Shown: one piece after another, positions 10,740-21,908 of the stretch | Position numbering within the stretch: position 1 is the stretch's first letter | How the letters are laid out: each line of letters starts with the position of its first letter | Assembly (NCBI GenBank): GCA_037176885.1 | Contig: JAWWNJ010000001.1 | Coordinates: forward strand, 3,596,001 to 3,660,000 | Direction: 5' to 3' | DNA from: Favolaschia claudopus | Lineage: Eukaryota > Basidiomycota > Agaricomycetes > Agaricales > Mycenaceae | DNA length: 64,000 nt | The notes under the pieces: generated by a model | Seen by the model: only the letters and a program-made list of their open reading frames with translations | What the model was told of the DNA's origin: nothing | Database searches by the model: none | Made by a program: the position numbers and the translations under genes

Positions 10740-12000
10740 TCAGTCCAGCGGCCGAGACCAAAATCCGTCCATCTTCCTCTCAATGTCTTCGAAATAATCA
10801 AATCTCTCGACCTTTAGACGCCCCTCCGCATATGCTCGCCCCATACCATTTCGCACTTTATTAGCGAACTCGTCAAATTGTTTGCTCTGAGCATCGATGT
10901 CGTTGGCGAAACCGGCGGGACCAGTTGGGGAGCAAAAATCTATGCGCCAATGCCAGTGGATGGCTGGCCGGGAATGGTCCGCAGAAAGTAGAGCGTCTAA
11001 CGCGGGGAGTGGTAAAAAGTCGCCTTGGGGTTTCAAGTCCAAATACGGCGAGGGCAGTAAACAGAGAGTGATATGTGTTATAAGGGGGCTTGTGCTGATG
11101 AAACTCTGGATGAGATCCAACAACCCAGATGGCGAGAGAATACGGTAATAAGGCCGAATGACTTGGATTTCGACAAAGCGGAGTAAGGGCAGCGGAGGTG
11201 TGACAGTATTGACGAGGGTGTCAACTAAAATCCATATCCGTCAGCAGTAAAAGTGGACGAAGGAGATACGCACTTCTAAGCCGGATGTGCAGGTGTTCGA
11301 GAGTGCTGGCATTTGCAGCGATTAGATGCCTACACCGATCGTAATCCATGCAGGTGAACAAACGGCGCAAGGCTGGCGTCGGAAGGATTTGAGCAAAACG
11401 CTCGCAATCCATGTCCAACTGAAAGAAGTCGATAAATAAATCTTCAACATTCGGTGCTGGTTGCCTTTCAATATTCCATGACGGGCGACTGTAAAATTTG
11501 AGAAGCGGTTCTGGTGACGAGAACACGACAACAGGTGCTAGGACGAGCAAACGGGCAAGTGTCACCGGGGGGATGGAATAGAAGTGGCAGATCTTCAGTC
11601 GATGCAGCGGTTGGCGTACCAGGAAATTGGATATGGAGTCGATTGGAATGACACAGTTTTCGATTCCGATTATTAAGGTGCAGTGGTCCACATTCATCAA
11701 CTTGTCAAGCACATCGTCGAGGCTGGTCATATCACTACTATCTGTTATTGTCGCGTTTATGGATGTACCAAACCTAATTTCGAGATGTGTAACGTGGATC
11801 GCAATATGGGGCGAGGACTGGAGGAGCGCGGAAGCTGCTGCTACCTTAGGAATGGAGTCGTCCAAGGCGAGGGAATGAAGTAGAATACGCTGGCACGGAT
11901 CGCGAAACATCGTTCCTGCCAGCGCGCATGCTTTCAAGGACTGCATATCCTCGATTTCGCCGACAATAGCGTCAATGAGCTCTTGAGGAACGAAGGGCAT
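10740..12000 (-). CDS. F-box-like protein, copy 2 of an inverted pair
   Basis: Exons 11274-12000 and 10740-11224 sum to 1212 nt, 403 aa. It is collinear with the 9448 gene: VPQELIDAIVGEIED, then SLKACALAGTMFRDPCQR, LRRLFTCMDY, LEHLHIRL, and a C-terminal GMGRAYAEGRL matching GMGRTDAEGRL. Start at ATG 12000 was chosen because it aligns with copy 1; the frame is open 69 nt further upstream. The 49-nt intron is in the same phase. Proteins have diverged a good deal, so the inversion is not recent, yet the promoter element is still shared. Confidence 0.82.
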
Positions 12001-12012
12001 GGTGGCAGTATG

Positions 12013-12037
12013 GAAAAGAGGTGTACAAACCCTAACC
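12013..12037 (-). promoter_or_regulatory. Telobox-like element upstream of F-box gene 2
   Basis: Read on the minus strand: ggttagggttt, then gtacacctcttttc, 13-37 bp before ATG 12000. It matches the element before copy 1 almost base for base over about 24 positions, while flanking bases differ. It also lies in the 118-bp divergent promoter shared with the GNAT gene. Confidence 0.5.
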
Positions 12038-12118
12038 ATAGCCATCGCTTTGCTTTGGTACAATTTCAATTGAAAACCAACATGACTCGGACTCTACTGC
12101 GGCCTATCCTCCACGTTA

Positions 12119-12856
12119 ATGTCCTCCCAATTCATCGTTCGCGAGGCAAAAGAATCCGATGTTGAGGGTATCCGTTCTGCACTCTGGGAAGCCTTTCAGC
12201 CCGAGCTTCCGCGTACCCGGCCACTTGCACTCGAAGATCCTGCAGGATTCGCAGCTGAGACTGTACGCAATTGATGAAATCCAGCTACCAGCCTATCTTT
12301 ACCATCACCCAGTCTGCTCGAACTCTAAGCACCATCCAAGACACCTCTTCCTCATGCAAGTGGTTTGTTGCAGTTCCAGTCGAGGACCCCACTGCGGTCG
12401 CCTCGGCAGTTATGTGGGAACGCGTTGAAAACGCTAACGCGACACCTTTTGAGCCAGCAACAAGCTCTCCATGGGGTGGGCCCGCGCAGGTTGAAGTTCA
12501 CAATGAAGCCGTTGTACTCTATCGCGTCGCAGTTGAAGAACGCCCGCATTACGGTCAGTACCTTTCGGTTTTCAACAGCAGGGTATTTACGCCCTCCAAC
12601 AGTCGTAAATGTTTTTGCGACCCATCCCAGCTTCCAGGGAAAAGGCGCAGGCTCTACACTCATCGCGCATCTTGCCAAGATCCTTGACAAGGAAGGTATG
12701 CTAAGCTACCTTGATTCTTCGCCACCCAGCAGGCGGTTGTATGAAAAATATGGATGGAAGACAGTCGCACAGTTCAAGTTCCCAGAACCCTCCACTGGTC
12801 CTGAGGACCAACCGATGTATGTGAAGGTGATGCTGCGCGAACCTGGCGCTTCGTGA
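12119..12856 (+). CDS. GNAT family N-acetyltransferase
   Basis: Exons 12119-12262, 12313-12553, 12603-12856 sum to 639 nt, 212 aa. N-terminus FIVREAKESDVEGI is the typical first strand and helix of GNAT. The acetyl-CoA loop is in exon 3: VVNVFATHPSFQGKGAGS (the Q/RxxGxG/A motif), followed by a Cterminal RRLYEKYGW. Introns are 50 and 49 nt; the unspliced frame stops early, so splicing is required. Related fungal proteins acetylate small molecules; the substrate here cannot be read. Divergent from the F-box gene with 118 bp between the ATGs. Confidence 0.85.
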
Positions 12857-13149
12857 GCAGCACGTACACTGTTGAGGAGGTTAAATTTATCCTATGTCTA
12901 TATTTACCTGCGAGTGCTCTGACTGGACAACGAGAGGGAAATTTTTTCCTAGCTAAACACGATCAGGTGATTCCTCTGTCCTTCGCGTTCACCGCGTCCA
13001 ACGGCCCAAAAGACCGCGACGAAAACAATTATCAATAGCAATCTCGTTTCTGAGCTCAGTCAATGTCATTTCGCGGTACCGAAACTAAACTGGCTGTGCT
13101 TAAATTTCAGGCTGTGAAAAACACCCTCCTCTGTACGCTTCATTGCAAC

Positions 13150-13704
13150 ATGGGAAAAGGCGAAAAACCCACCATAGCACTCGTATTCCCTTCAATCTAC
13201 CTCGGCCCCTGCTCCGCGGCCTCCTCAGCCCCACTACTCACCTCAAACTCAATCACACACGTCCTCAGCATCGGAGCCACCCCAGCAAAACCAGTCAACG
13301 GCATCACATATCACCGTATATCCCTCAAAGACTCCCCCTCGGCTTCACTGTCCAAAGCATGCGACGAAGCGTGCGCGATCATCGATGCTGCGCTCAGTGC
13401 GAATAACGGGACAGGTAAAATCCTGGTTCATTGCTTTGCGGGCATTTCGCGCTCGCCGTCCGTGATCGCAGGGTATCTTATGCGCCGTAAGGCCATGTCA
13501 TTGAAGGTTGCGCTTGGGCGAATCGTGCGAGCGCGCCCGCAGGTGTCTCCACAGTTCCTGGGGCAGCTTCAGGATATGGAGAGGGAGCTATTTGGTTGCA
13601 TCTCCCTCGAAGTCGATGAACTGCCAAAGCGAGAGAAGGACAGATTAGCATTGTGCAGTGCGGAGGATGACGACGGTCACACAGACCTGATAGAGCATGG
13701 ATAG
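13150..13704 (+). CDS. Dual-specificity protein phosphatase
   Basis: Single exon, 184 aa from ATG 13150; the frame is open further up, but this ATG begins the family-like IALVFPSIYLGPCSAAS. Active-site loop VHCFAGISRSPS gives HCxxGxxRS, with the general-acid Asp expected in RISLKDSPSA. A YLMRR helix and ARPQVSP follow as in atypical DSPs. Such enzymes remove phosphate from Tyr and Ser/Thr, often on MAP kinases; target unknown. Convergent with the trehalose gene, about 250 bp away. Confidence 0.88.
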   Translation: MGKGEKPTIALVFPSIYLGPCSAASSAPLLTSNSITHVLSIGATPAKPVNGITYHRISLKDSPSASLSKACDEACAIIDAALSANNGTGKILVHCFAGISRSPSVIAGYLMRRKAMSLKVALGRIVRARPQVSPQFLGQLQDMERELFGCISLEVDELPKREKDRLALCSAEDDDGHTDLIEHG

Positions 13705-13950
13705 CAAGCGAACATAGTTGAGAGTTGTGGATGCTATTGAATTGCAGGCGTGCGTCTAGTATTACATTCAATTTGTAAGTAACTTGGCTACATATTCCCC
13801 CGTCATCTCCGTGTATACATCCGCCCACAACACTTTTACTTCGTTTTACGGTTTAACAGACAGAATGTCGATAACTAAAAAGCGGGAAAAAAACAACACT
13901 CGTCGGAACCCACCATTCCAAGAATGATAAAAAGCGATAAAAAGTGTAGC

Positions 13951-16900
13951 TTACACTCCAACGTTGGCAAACACCCCGAGCGTCTCAAGCACTTTGTCGG
14001 CATCGAGCCTCCATCGAGCGTCCGTCGCTTTCCCGCCGGTCGCCACCGTCTCGGCTTCGTCGAATTCGTTCAGCCGGCGAAGAAGCTTCTCGTCTCCGCT
14101 CACAGCGATTATGAGGTCGAGGTCGCCGTGCGAAGAGACGTCGTCCCCGGCGTCTTGCGACATCCACCCGAAGCCTCGCGAAAGAGGGGTTTGTGCAGGT
14201 CCGCCAGGGTGGAGGATGGCACCAACGGCGGTGGAACGCGAGACGTTGCTCGGGAGGACAAGGAAAGCATTATCGCCTGGAATGATACGCAGACCGTAGC
14301 GCTCTCCGAGACTAATGCAAGTGTTCAGTATGTTGTATCGGTCAGAATAAAAGTTGGCAGACCTATCGAATATATGATTCTGCGCCTCGGCGGCTTGCCG
14401 CAAAGCCCACTGGCGATCAGCACAATCGTCAGTCGGTTCTCCAGTCCAGAAACGCCAAACAACGGAAGCCTCGCGTTCCTCGACGAAAGCGCCCGGTGTA
14501 CGTTCAGTAAACTGTGAATTCCACCATCAGCGAATATCCCAGACAAAGGGGAAAGAAACAAGAACATACATAACTCAGGATCTCAACACAAGAGCTCTTC
14601 CACGTCAGATTGAAGGTCGCAACCATATTGATCCACCCGCCCGGCAGCGTCGCCGCCGTATTCACCGGACTCAGCTCAGAGCCATTGCGCCTACTATTCG
14701 CCCCGAGCATCCCCGACGAACTCGACCGCGAAGGAACAGGCATTTTGGGGCGGATGAAGCATCCGTTCTCCGCAACAATCCCAATACGCGGGACCGCCTT
14801 TGCGATACGGCTGAGGACACCCTCGACGGGCAAGCCACTAAGCAGCCACACATCGTTCCTCCCATCCGCCGCAAACCGCCGAAGAACCTCCAACGCGCGC
14901 TGCAGCCCCTCGTCTTCCTCCGCTTCGGGCGGGAAACCTCCGGGTCCAGGCCGAGGCCGCTGCCACAGCGTGCCTTCAAAGTCCATCAACACCAGCCTCG
15001 CGTGCGCGTGTTTGTACCGCGGCAGCAAACGGTGCAAATCCAACAACGGCGCGGGCTCGTTACTCTGCATATGCTGCTCCGTATGCGAACGCACACACCG
15101 CGACAAGAACGTCGTAACGAACGCCTGACCCGTCTGGGTCGTGACGTGGTTGTGCAGGTCTTCCCAACGCCCGGCGGCCTCATCGTCGCTCATGGTGAGC
15201 GCTTGATTGATGGCGCTGGCGGTGCCGCGCGTGTCCCATGGGTTGACGGCGATACAGGAGCGGAAACCACTGTAGCTGTAAGAACCAGTGAACTCGCTGA
15301 GGATGAGCGGGCGATGTCTGCCCTCTTGGCATTCGACGAATTCGTGTGTACGCAGAGCCATTCCCTCCCGCAAACTCGTGACGATGAACGCGTCTGCAAC
15401 GCTGAGGAGGGCAAGATACTGGCTGAACGTTAGATCTTGCGTGGGGAGGAAAACGACGGGCTGGTAGGTCAGTGTGGAGAAGCGGCTGTTGATGTGGGTC
15501 ACAATGTCCGCAATGCTGCCTGCGACGTCACTCGACGTTGTCTGCAATGCGACCTGAATGAGAACGACTTTTTGTTGGAACTCGGGGTGTTTCTCGAGGA
15601 ACGTTTGGAACGCGAGCAATTTGTGGCGCACGCCCTGAATCTCGTCCAGTTTGTCGCGTCCGACAACAAGCTTCATCCCGGCATAACGTTGCTTGAGAAC
15701 CTGTACCCACTCAGCAACATCTGGCTCGCGTCTGCAGCTGAGGGTTAGATCTGGGTTAAATTGACGACGAGAAAGATGAGAACCTCTTTTGCTCGAGCTG
15801 CTGAACGTCTATGCCCATGGGGAACACCCCGACATCAACAAAGCGCATGCGGCGCACTTCACCCGGGCCGCCTTCGCTGACCTGAATGCCGCGTGGTAGC
15901 GCCTCGTACGACATAATCCGACTGACGGTCTGGCGGAAATGCCGCGCGTAGTTGGCGGTTTGGAAACCAATCAGGTTCGCAGCAAGGAGACCGCTGAGCA
16001 GCGAACGCCGGACAGAGAGACAGCGGAAGATTTCCGACGACGGGAACGCGACGTGCATGAAGAATCCGATGGGGGCGTGGGCTGGGATGCGCGGTGATGC
16101 GCGCAACATGGCGGGGAGGAGCATGAGATGATAATCGTTCACCCAGACTGTTCAGAGGGGAATTAAACATTTGAGAGTAGACTAACGCGCAAAAACGCAC
16201 TGATATCACCCTCCTGGTAGTTTGCGGCGATGGCATCGGCAAAACGTTGGTTGACTGCGACGTACTGCTTGAAAGACGCGGATTCGTAGAACATTTTGGT
16301 CTTGGGCGCGTCCGGGATCGCGTAGTGGAGACATGGCCATAGAACCTGGTGACAGAACTCGTCGTAGCAGCTCTCGAACTCCGCGTCTGGGATCCACACA
16401 GGGTAACAAGAATGCTCTACCAGCATTTTCTTGTCGATCGCATTACGAAGGGGCTCGGCGAATGAGTCGGTGTGGGTACCAATAGTACCGATCCACAGTT
16501 TTTTCTTGAGTTTGTTGCCCATACTTAGGACCGCATTGTTAAGACCACCATTGCAATGGGGGTTGTGCTCGATGTGCCAGTCATCGTGGAGGCCAAGAGC
16601 GGACTCTGGGCGCCGAGAGGAAGAGCGCGAAGTTGCCTTGCGCTGGACGCGGGCGCGGTTGTCGCTGTGGGTGGTCTGGTGCTTCCGAGGAGTAGCATTG
16701 GAGAAGGGATTCAGGATTTCCTGAGCAGGGGTGAGGGTCGGAGTGGGGATGCGGGATTTGATGTTGAGCAGGTCATCGACGATACTTCTGGGAGCAGCAG
16801 CGCCTTTGCGAATAATAGGGTTTACAGTCTGTTTTACTGCGGTCTCGACGCGTTGTAGGATATCGGGGACGGAGAAGGAAGGGGCAGTTACGTCTGGGGT

Positions 16901-16987
16901 GGCGATGGGGGAGTCTGAGGCGATGACGGCGGTGGAAGGAAGAAAAAGGGAAGCGACGACTATTCTGTGGTTTCTGAAGGAGTTCAT
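13951..16987 (-). CDS. Trehalose-6-phosphate synthase complex regulatory subunit (TPS3/TSL1-like)
   Basis: Exons 16201-16987, 15784-16147, 14570-15731, 13951-14511 sum to 2874 nt, 957 aa. N-terminus IVVASLFLPSTAV is typical of fungal TPS2/TPS3. A GT20 domain follows: WIGTIGTHTD, WVNDYHLM, VVGRDKLDEIQG, REGMALRTHEF, ILSEFTGSYSYSG. The C-terminal trehalose-phosphatase (HAD) domain is degenerate: motif I is MDFEGTL, so the second Asp of DxDGT is Glu, and I find no GDDxxDE motif. This points to a non-catalytic subunit that supports TPS1/TPS2, as TPS3/TSL1 do in yeast. Introns are 52-58 nt. The start ATG is preceded by a long intergenic region. Confidence 0.85.
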
Positions 16988-18372
16988 GGTGGTACAAGGG
17001 AGAGAGGCGAGCAGCGCATCGGGTTGACGGGCAGCGTCGTACTTATCGACGTCACTCGAGCAGATTATGCTTCCGCTGTTTCAAATCCATCCAGTCAATT
17101 CACCGACTTTTTCAAGCGGGAATCGCTCAAAATGGCTCACTACAGCGCACGTTTCTCACCCGCCAGCGAACATCAGCTATAGAAGAACTATCACTATCCG
17201 ATCCCCCACGAATACACCGTTCCGGTTGAAAATCCCCAGAAAACAATTCAACTCAAGCCAAGCACGTCTCGAGCGTCCCTCGTGATATTTCTCGCTAGTG
17301 CCGGGTATATAAGCGGGCTTCCTGTCGTGTGCGCGGTAGCGCGTAGCGCAGCACCTTTTTTTGAGTTCCGAGTCTCTCCGAGTTGTGTAACCCAGGTGTA
17401 ACCGTTGGACAGTGCTGTTTTGGGTCATCGAGCAAGTTTCTCCGCGCTCAGTCCGATTCGCAGATTGCTTGCAGACGCGCGCAATAGAAGACAGGAGGAT
17501 ACGAAATGGTCTAGATATTGAGCTCATGAGGACTAAAACGGGTCACTGTGCTGTACTGAGGTCGAGGCCAGAACAGAAGATAGTGTCAAGATCGTGCCTG
17601 GTTTAGAGGTTCCCGATTTCATGAATGCAAACGATACATTCAAAGCCGCAGCGGCAATTTCAGTGGCACCCCTGGTAGAAATTATAAGCCCAAACCTTTT
17701 AGCCTGAATTCGACCCAATGCGGGTTGTTTGTCTTGTTCAACCTGTCCAGCACCTTTTCCGAGTCATCCAGATCTTTCCAGCAGGCAGCGCACAGCGAAG
17801 AAACCGCGAAATACTATAAATCAGAAGCCGTGGCGCGCCGCAGAATTTCCACCAGCTCTGTGAAGAGAGAGAGAGAGAGAGATATTCGGTTGACGGCACA
17901 AGCTAGGTTAAGGAGCTAAGAAGCCGGACCAGCTTTGTGAAGACAAATGCAGAGTTTCCTTAGATCCTTGAAAACGACTATAGCTATCTTCTCATCGACT
18001 CGGCGGAAAGTTTTGAGTAGCGATACCAATGAGCAAGACCAAAACCAGAGTTGAATCGTTCGTTTGCGTCAAGAGTCAACGGATTCAGGCCCAGATTGAA
18101 TCCCAACGCTGCCGTTTGCCAACGACGACCATATCCAGCGGGAGGAGTACCTGTCCCGAACGTCGAGAAGGGTGAGCAGGGTTCCCAGCCGCAAAGCAGT
18201 CACGGTCACAGCTCTTCACAGTTGCTTTCCAGTCGTTCGGTTCAAGTCTGTTCAAGTTCGGTTGCAGCCGTTTGTTGATGGTAAACCGTGGGAGTCGTAA
18301 ACGCGCGTAAACAACTATAAATTGAGAGGACGCGAAAATTTGTTGCTTTAACACCACCATCCATCCACCACA
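16988..18372. other. Divergent promoter region, 1.4 kb
   Basis: Separates the trehalose subunit (minus) and the DUF7726-like gene (plus). It has a tatataa motif near 17307 and a short GA microsatellite near 17863-17881. No convincing exons were found in either direction. Confidence 0.5.
18316..18322 (+). promoter_or_regulatory. TATA box of the 18373 gene
   Basis: A tataaat motif lies 57 bp before ATG 18373, the usual distance for compact fungal promoters. Confidence 0.45.
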
Positions 18373-19158
18373 ATGCCTAAATCTTTCAAAGCCTCTGAAC
18401 TCCCAGACCCCATCTTGCTCACCAACCCTATCAACATCGAGTTCATGTGCAAAGCAGAAGAAGAAGAGGCGAAAGCCGCCGCCGCTCTCAACCCCATCAC
18501 CAACAAGGTAGGCTCTACGACGCGTCTTTCTCGTCGATAACAACTCATACTCTTTCCTACAGTCGAAGAAACGTAAATCCGACGCGTCTGACGAGGCGGG
18601 ACCTTCCAAGTCCACCAAGAAAGCCAAGAAGACTGCCGCCACCGAGGGCAGCGGCGACCTCTTCAGCATCACGCTTGACGGCGAGGACACTCAGTCCGTG
18701 GAGATGCTCGATAGCTGCGATGAGATGCGTCGCAAGATCAAAGCCCTCCTTCACACCGGCACGATCACCCAAGCTCAGTTCCTGCGCGACATCTCGCGCG
18801 CCGCGTACGCCGACGCGCCGAAAATCCAAACCAACCAGTTGAACCAATTCACGTCGAAGAAAGGCCCTACCGCAGGCAGCACCAGTCGCGTCTATTACGC
18901 GTCCTACGTCTATTTCGAGAAGAAGCGCATCGCGGAGGGAGGGAAGAAGAATAAGCATAGGCTCGACATGGAGGCTAGGTTAGTTGGTTCTCCCACTTCA
19001 AGTTGTTCTTCGCGGTTGCTGACTTTCGTTTGCGTTCTGCTAGATGGCAGGGAAAAGGCGGATTGCCTAGGGAGAGGGAGAGAGGGTATTGGTGCGCCGC
19101 CGGCGACAAGATCGTGCAAGACAAGCTGGGCTCCGTGCGCGTCATTCCTCATTTCTGA
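18373..19158 (+). CDS. DUF7726-like protein, possibly nuclear
   Basis: Exons 18373-18507, 18563-18978, 19044-19158 sum to 666 nt, 221 aa. A basic NLS-like run SKKRKSD and STKKAKK comes first. The conserved part is DSCDEMRRKIKALL, TQAQFLRDI, QLNQFTSKKGPTAGSTS, VYYASYVYFEKKRIAEG and KHRLDMEAR. This order is what I recall of the fungal domain called DUF7726, which looks like a helix-turn-helix fold. The C-terminal exon ends DKLGSVRVIPHF. The function of that domain is not established; nuclear location is inferred from the basic run. Confidence 0.72.
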
Positions 19159-19464
19159 TGGCTGCCCTTCGAGCCAAGCCTGCATCATCCCGCTCGTGTA
19201 TATCCGCTCCTCCTCGAGCTTTCGCGTCTCAAAGTCGCCGCCACTTTGTAATTCTTTGGAACTGTTTTCTTGATAGTCTGTCCTCGCAATCGCCCGCGTA
19301 ATTACTGTACATACCGTATACGAATCCATCCGATATTCCCTTTGCATCCTACTTCAAGTTTTCCCTGAGATTCGATTCCTCTCAGCCTCTACCAACAAAA
19401 CGAAAACAAGCCAAAATATCACGTCGCGGTCCCATCACAAGTCGACGTGACTCAAAATTTCTGG
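19159..19464. other. Short intergenic region
   Basis: 306 bp between the DUF7726-like stop and the CCA1 first ATG. It should hold the 3' UTR and the CCA1 promoter. Nothing else seen. Confidence 0.5.
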
Positions 19465-21721
19465 ATGCTCCTTCGCTGGAAGCTCCTACCATCCCACCTC
19501 CTTCGCCTAAGAACAATCTCATCCATGGCCCTCCTCCGCACCTCAACCCGCCGCCAAATCCCCAACGACAATCTCAAAATCGAGCTAACAGAAACCGAAC
19601 ACCAACTCTGCACCCTCCTCGACGAATGCTGCACAGATCTCAAGCAAACCAAAGACATCTCGACGTCTTGTCGAATCGCGGGGGGCTGGGTCCGAGATAA
19701 GGTTTGTCTGTCCTGCTCCCCCTTCCCAATAAAACGCAAATAACCTCTCAATTCGGTGTACTCTAATAACAGCTACTCGGCATGCAAAGCAACGACATCG
19801 ACATCGCCCTCACCTCCATAATGGGCTCAGACTTCGCCTCCCACCTCTCCTCCTTCGCCACACTCAAATCCATCAAAACCGGCGCCGTCGCCATCATCAA
19901 CCCCAACCCCGAACAGTCCAAACACCTCCAGACCGCGCGCATCCCCATCTTCGGGCTCGAGTTGGATTTGGTTAACCTAAGGAGCGAGGAGTATGCGAAT
20001 AATAACAGTCGGATCCCGACGGCTATTGTATGTGTCGATGCGCGTTTCATTTTGCCTACATGATTAGCATGGAATGAATGGGCTCAGGATGAGATGATTT
20101 TTTTTTTGTGTAGGCTTTTGGGACGCCGTTGCAAGATGCGTTGAGGCGGGATATCACTATTAACGCGTTGTTTTATAATATTCATACTCGGGAGGTGGAA
20201 GATTGCACTGAGAAGGTAATTAATCGATTGACTGTTTACCGTCTCCCCAGTCGTGTTCCCACTCATCCCTCTTTGACGCCAGGGCATCGACGACCTCAAG
20301 AGCGGCACCATACGGACCCCTCTTCCGCCGAGGGAAACCTTCCTCGACGATCCCCTGCGTATATTACGCAGTCTACGATTCGCGACGCGGTTTGGGTTTG
20401 AGATTGTCCCTGAGCTCGCGGAGGCGGTGAAGGATCCTGTAATCCAGGCAATGAACGCCCTGCGGTATCTCTTCGCTTTTATTGATTGAGTATCTATCCA
20501 GGATGCTCTGGTTACGAAGGTCAAGCGTGAACGCGTCGGCGAGGAAATTTCCAAGATGATGAAAGGTACACAGACACACTTGTTCGAGGCACAACAAACA
20601 TGTAACTGATACAAATACAGGCCCAGATCCAACCCGCACCATCCAAATGATCGACGATCTCTCTCTGTACGAAGCGATCTTCAACGTCGTACCCCCAGAA
20701 ATCAAATCCTCGCTCTCCGCCCCCCTCGCCTCATCCACATCCTCCGTAAAAGCAGCCCTCACACTCCACACCCTACTAACCTCAAACTCAAACTCAACCC
20801 CAACTAACCCACAACAAACCGACCTCCCCCCCGTGCACCCCACCCTCCTCTCAACCGCAAAGGACACCACGAACACGAACACGAACACGACAACAGCGCG
20901 TTTATACCTCGCCGCAGCGCTGATCCCGCATTTCGGCGTGATCTACCCGGACAAGAAGAAAAGGCCGCAAAGCGCGGTCGAATGCGCCGTGCGGGAGTCG
21001 CTTAAGCTCGGGACGCAGAACCATTATCTTGATGGGATCCCGCTGCTGTTTGAGGCGGCGGGGAAGCTGGAGAACCCCGACTTGAGCCAGGAGAAGTTTA
21101 AGATGCCTTCGGAGAGGGTTGCTATCGGTGTGTTTAGTCTCCAATCGTGCTTTGTAATCAGCTCACTCACCTTTGATGTAGGGCTCTTTTTGAGAGAAAA
21201 GGCCTTACATCACCCTAGCTCTGATACACGCTGGCAACTGTCTGCGCTCTTTTCGTTAGTTCGGGAATTGAGTCCACACTACGACCTCGCAACGAATCAG
21301 CTTGACAGTCAGTGACCATCATTGCCTGCATTTCTTTCTTTCTGATATTCGTTACAGGTCCCCAAGCCACCAGGATCATCGAGTTGTACAACGCTTTCGC
21401 TGCCCGTGTCGAAGAACTCGGACTGGCCAACGTCGGCGAAGAAAAGCCGCTTTTGAATGTAAGTCTCTTCGTTTTTACTTCAGGGTGTTCTCCGTTCAAC
21501 GACTCTCCACCTGCTAGGGCAATCAAGTCTGCCAGATCCTAGGCGCAGCTCGACCTGGGGCTTGGACAGGTAGTGTCCTGGCACGGGTAATGGAATGGCA
21601 GCTCGCGAATCCCAAGACGACTTTAGAGGAGTGTGCGGCGTGGCTGACAGATGAGCAGAGCGCTGGTCGGATTGATATCGACTCAGAACCTGCTACCAAA
21701 CGCGCGAGGACGCAGGGCTGA
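19465..21721 (+). CDS. CCA1: CCA-adding tRNA nucleotidyltransferase
   Basis: Nine exons: 19465-19701, 19773-20027, 20114-20215, 20283-20438, 20502-20565, 20621-21127, 21182-21307, 21358-21458, 21518-21721; 1752 nt, 583 aa. Class II signature RIAGGWVRDKLLG then SNDIDIAL carries the two catalytic metal-binding Asp. DALRRDITINALFYN and DDPLRILRSLRFATRFGF are the conserved nucleotide-recognition motifs. The enzyme adds CCA to tRNA 3' ends in nucleus/cytosol and mitochondria. ATG 19465 gives an Arg/Leu-rich presequence; ATG 19525 gives a form without most of it. Yeast CCA1 uses such alternative starts for dual targeting, so the same is likely here. A low-complexity Asn/Thr insert sits near residue 350. 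Confidence 0.93.
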
Positions 21722-21908
21722 GTGCAACTGTAACTGAGGAAATGTAAAACACAAATGTATCATCAATCTCTCCGCAAATACAAACACTTGGCATATAGGT
21801 ATCGAAAAACGGTATCGCGAGTACAAGTTCAACAAACACAGGGAACATAAGTTGTACAGTACAAAAAACGGTATACGTGCGGCGGCTTTACTGGCATTGG
21901 CGATTGGT

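Noticed and set aside
18447..18842. Frames overlapping the DUF7726-like gene on both strands
   Set aside because: High-GC coding sequence leaves open shadow frames; only the spliced plus-strand frame gives a conserved protein.
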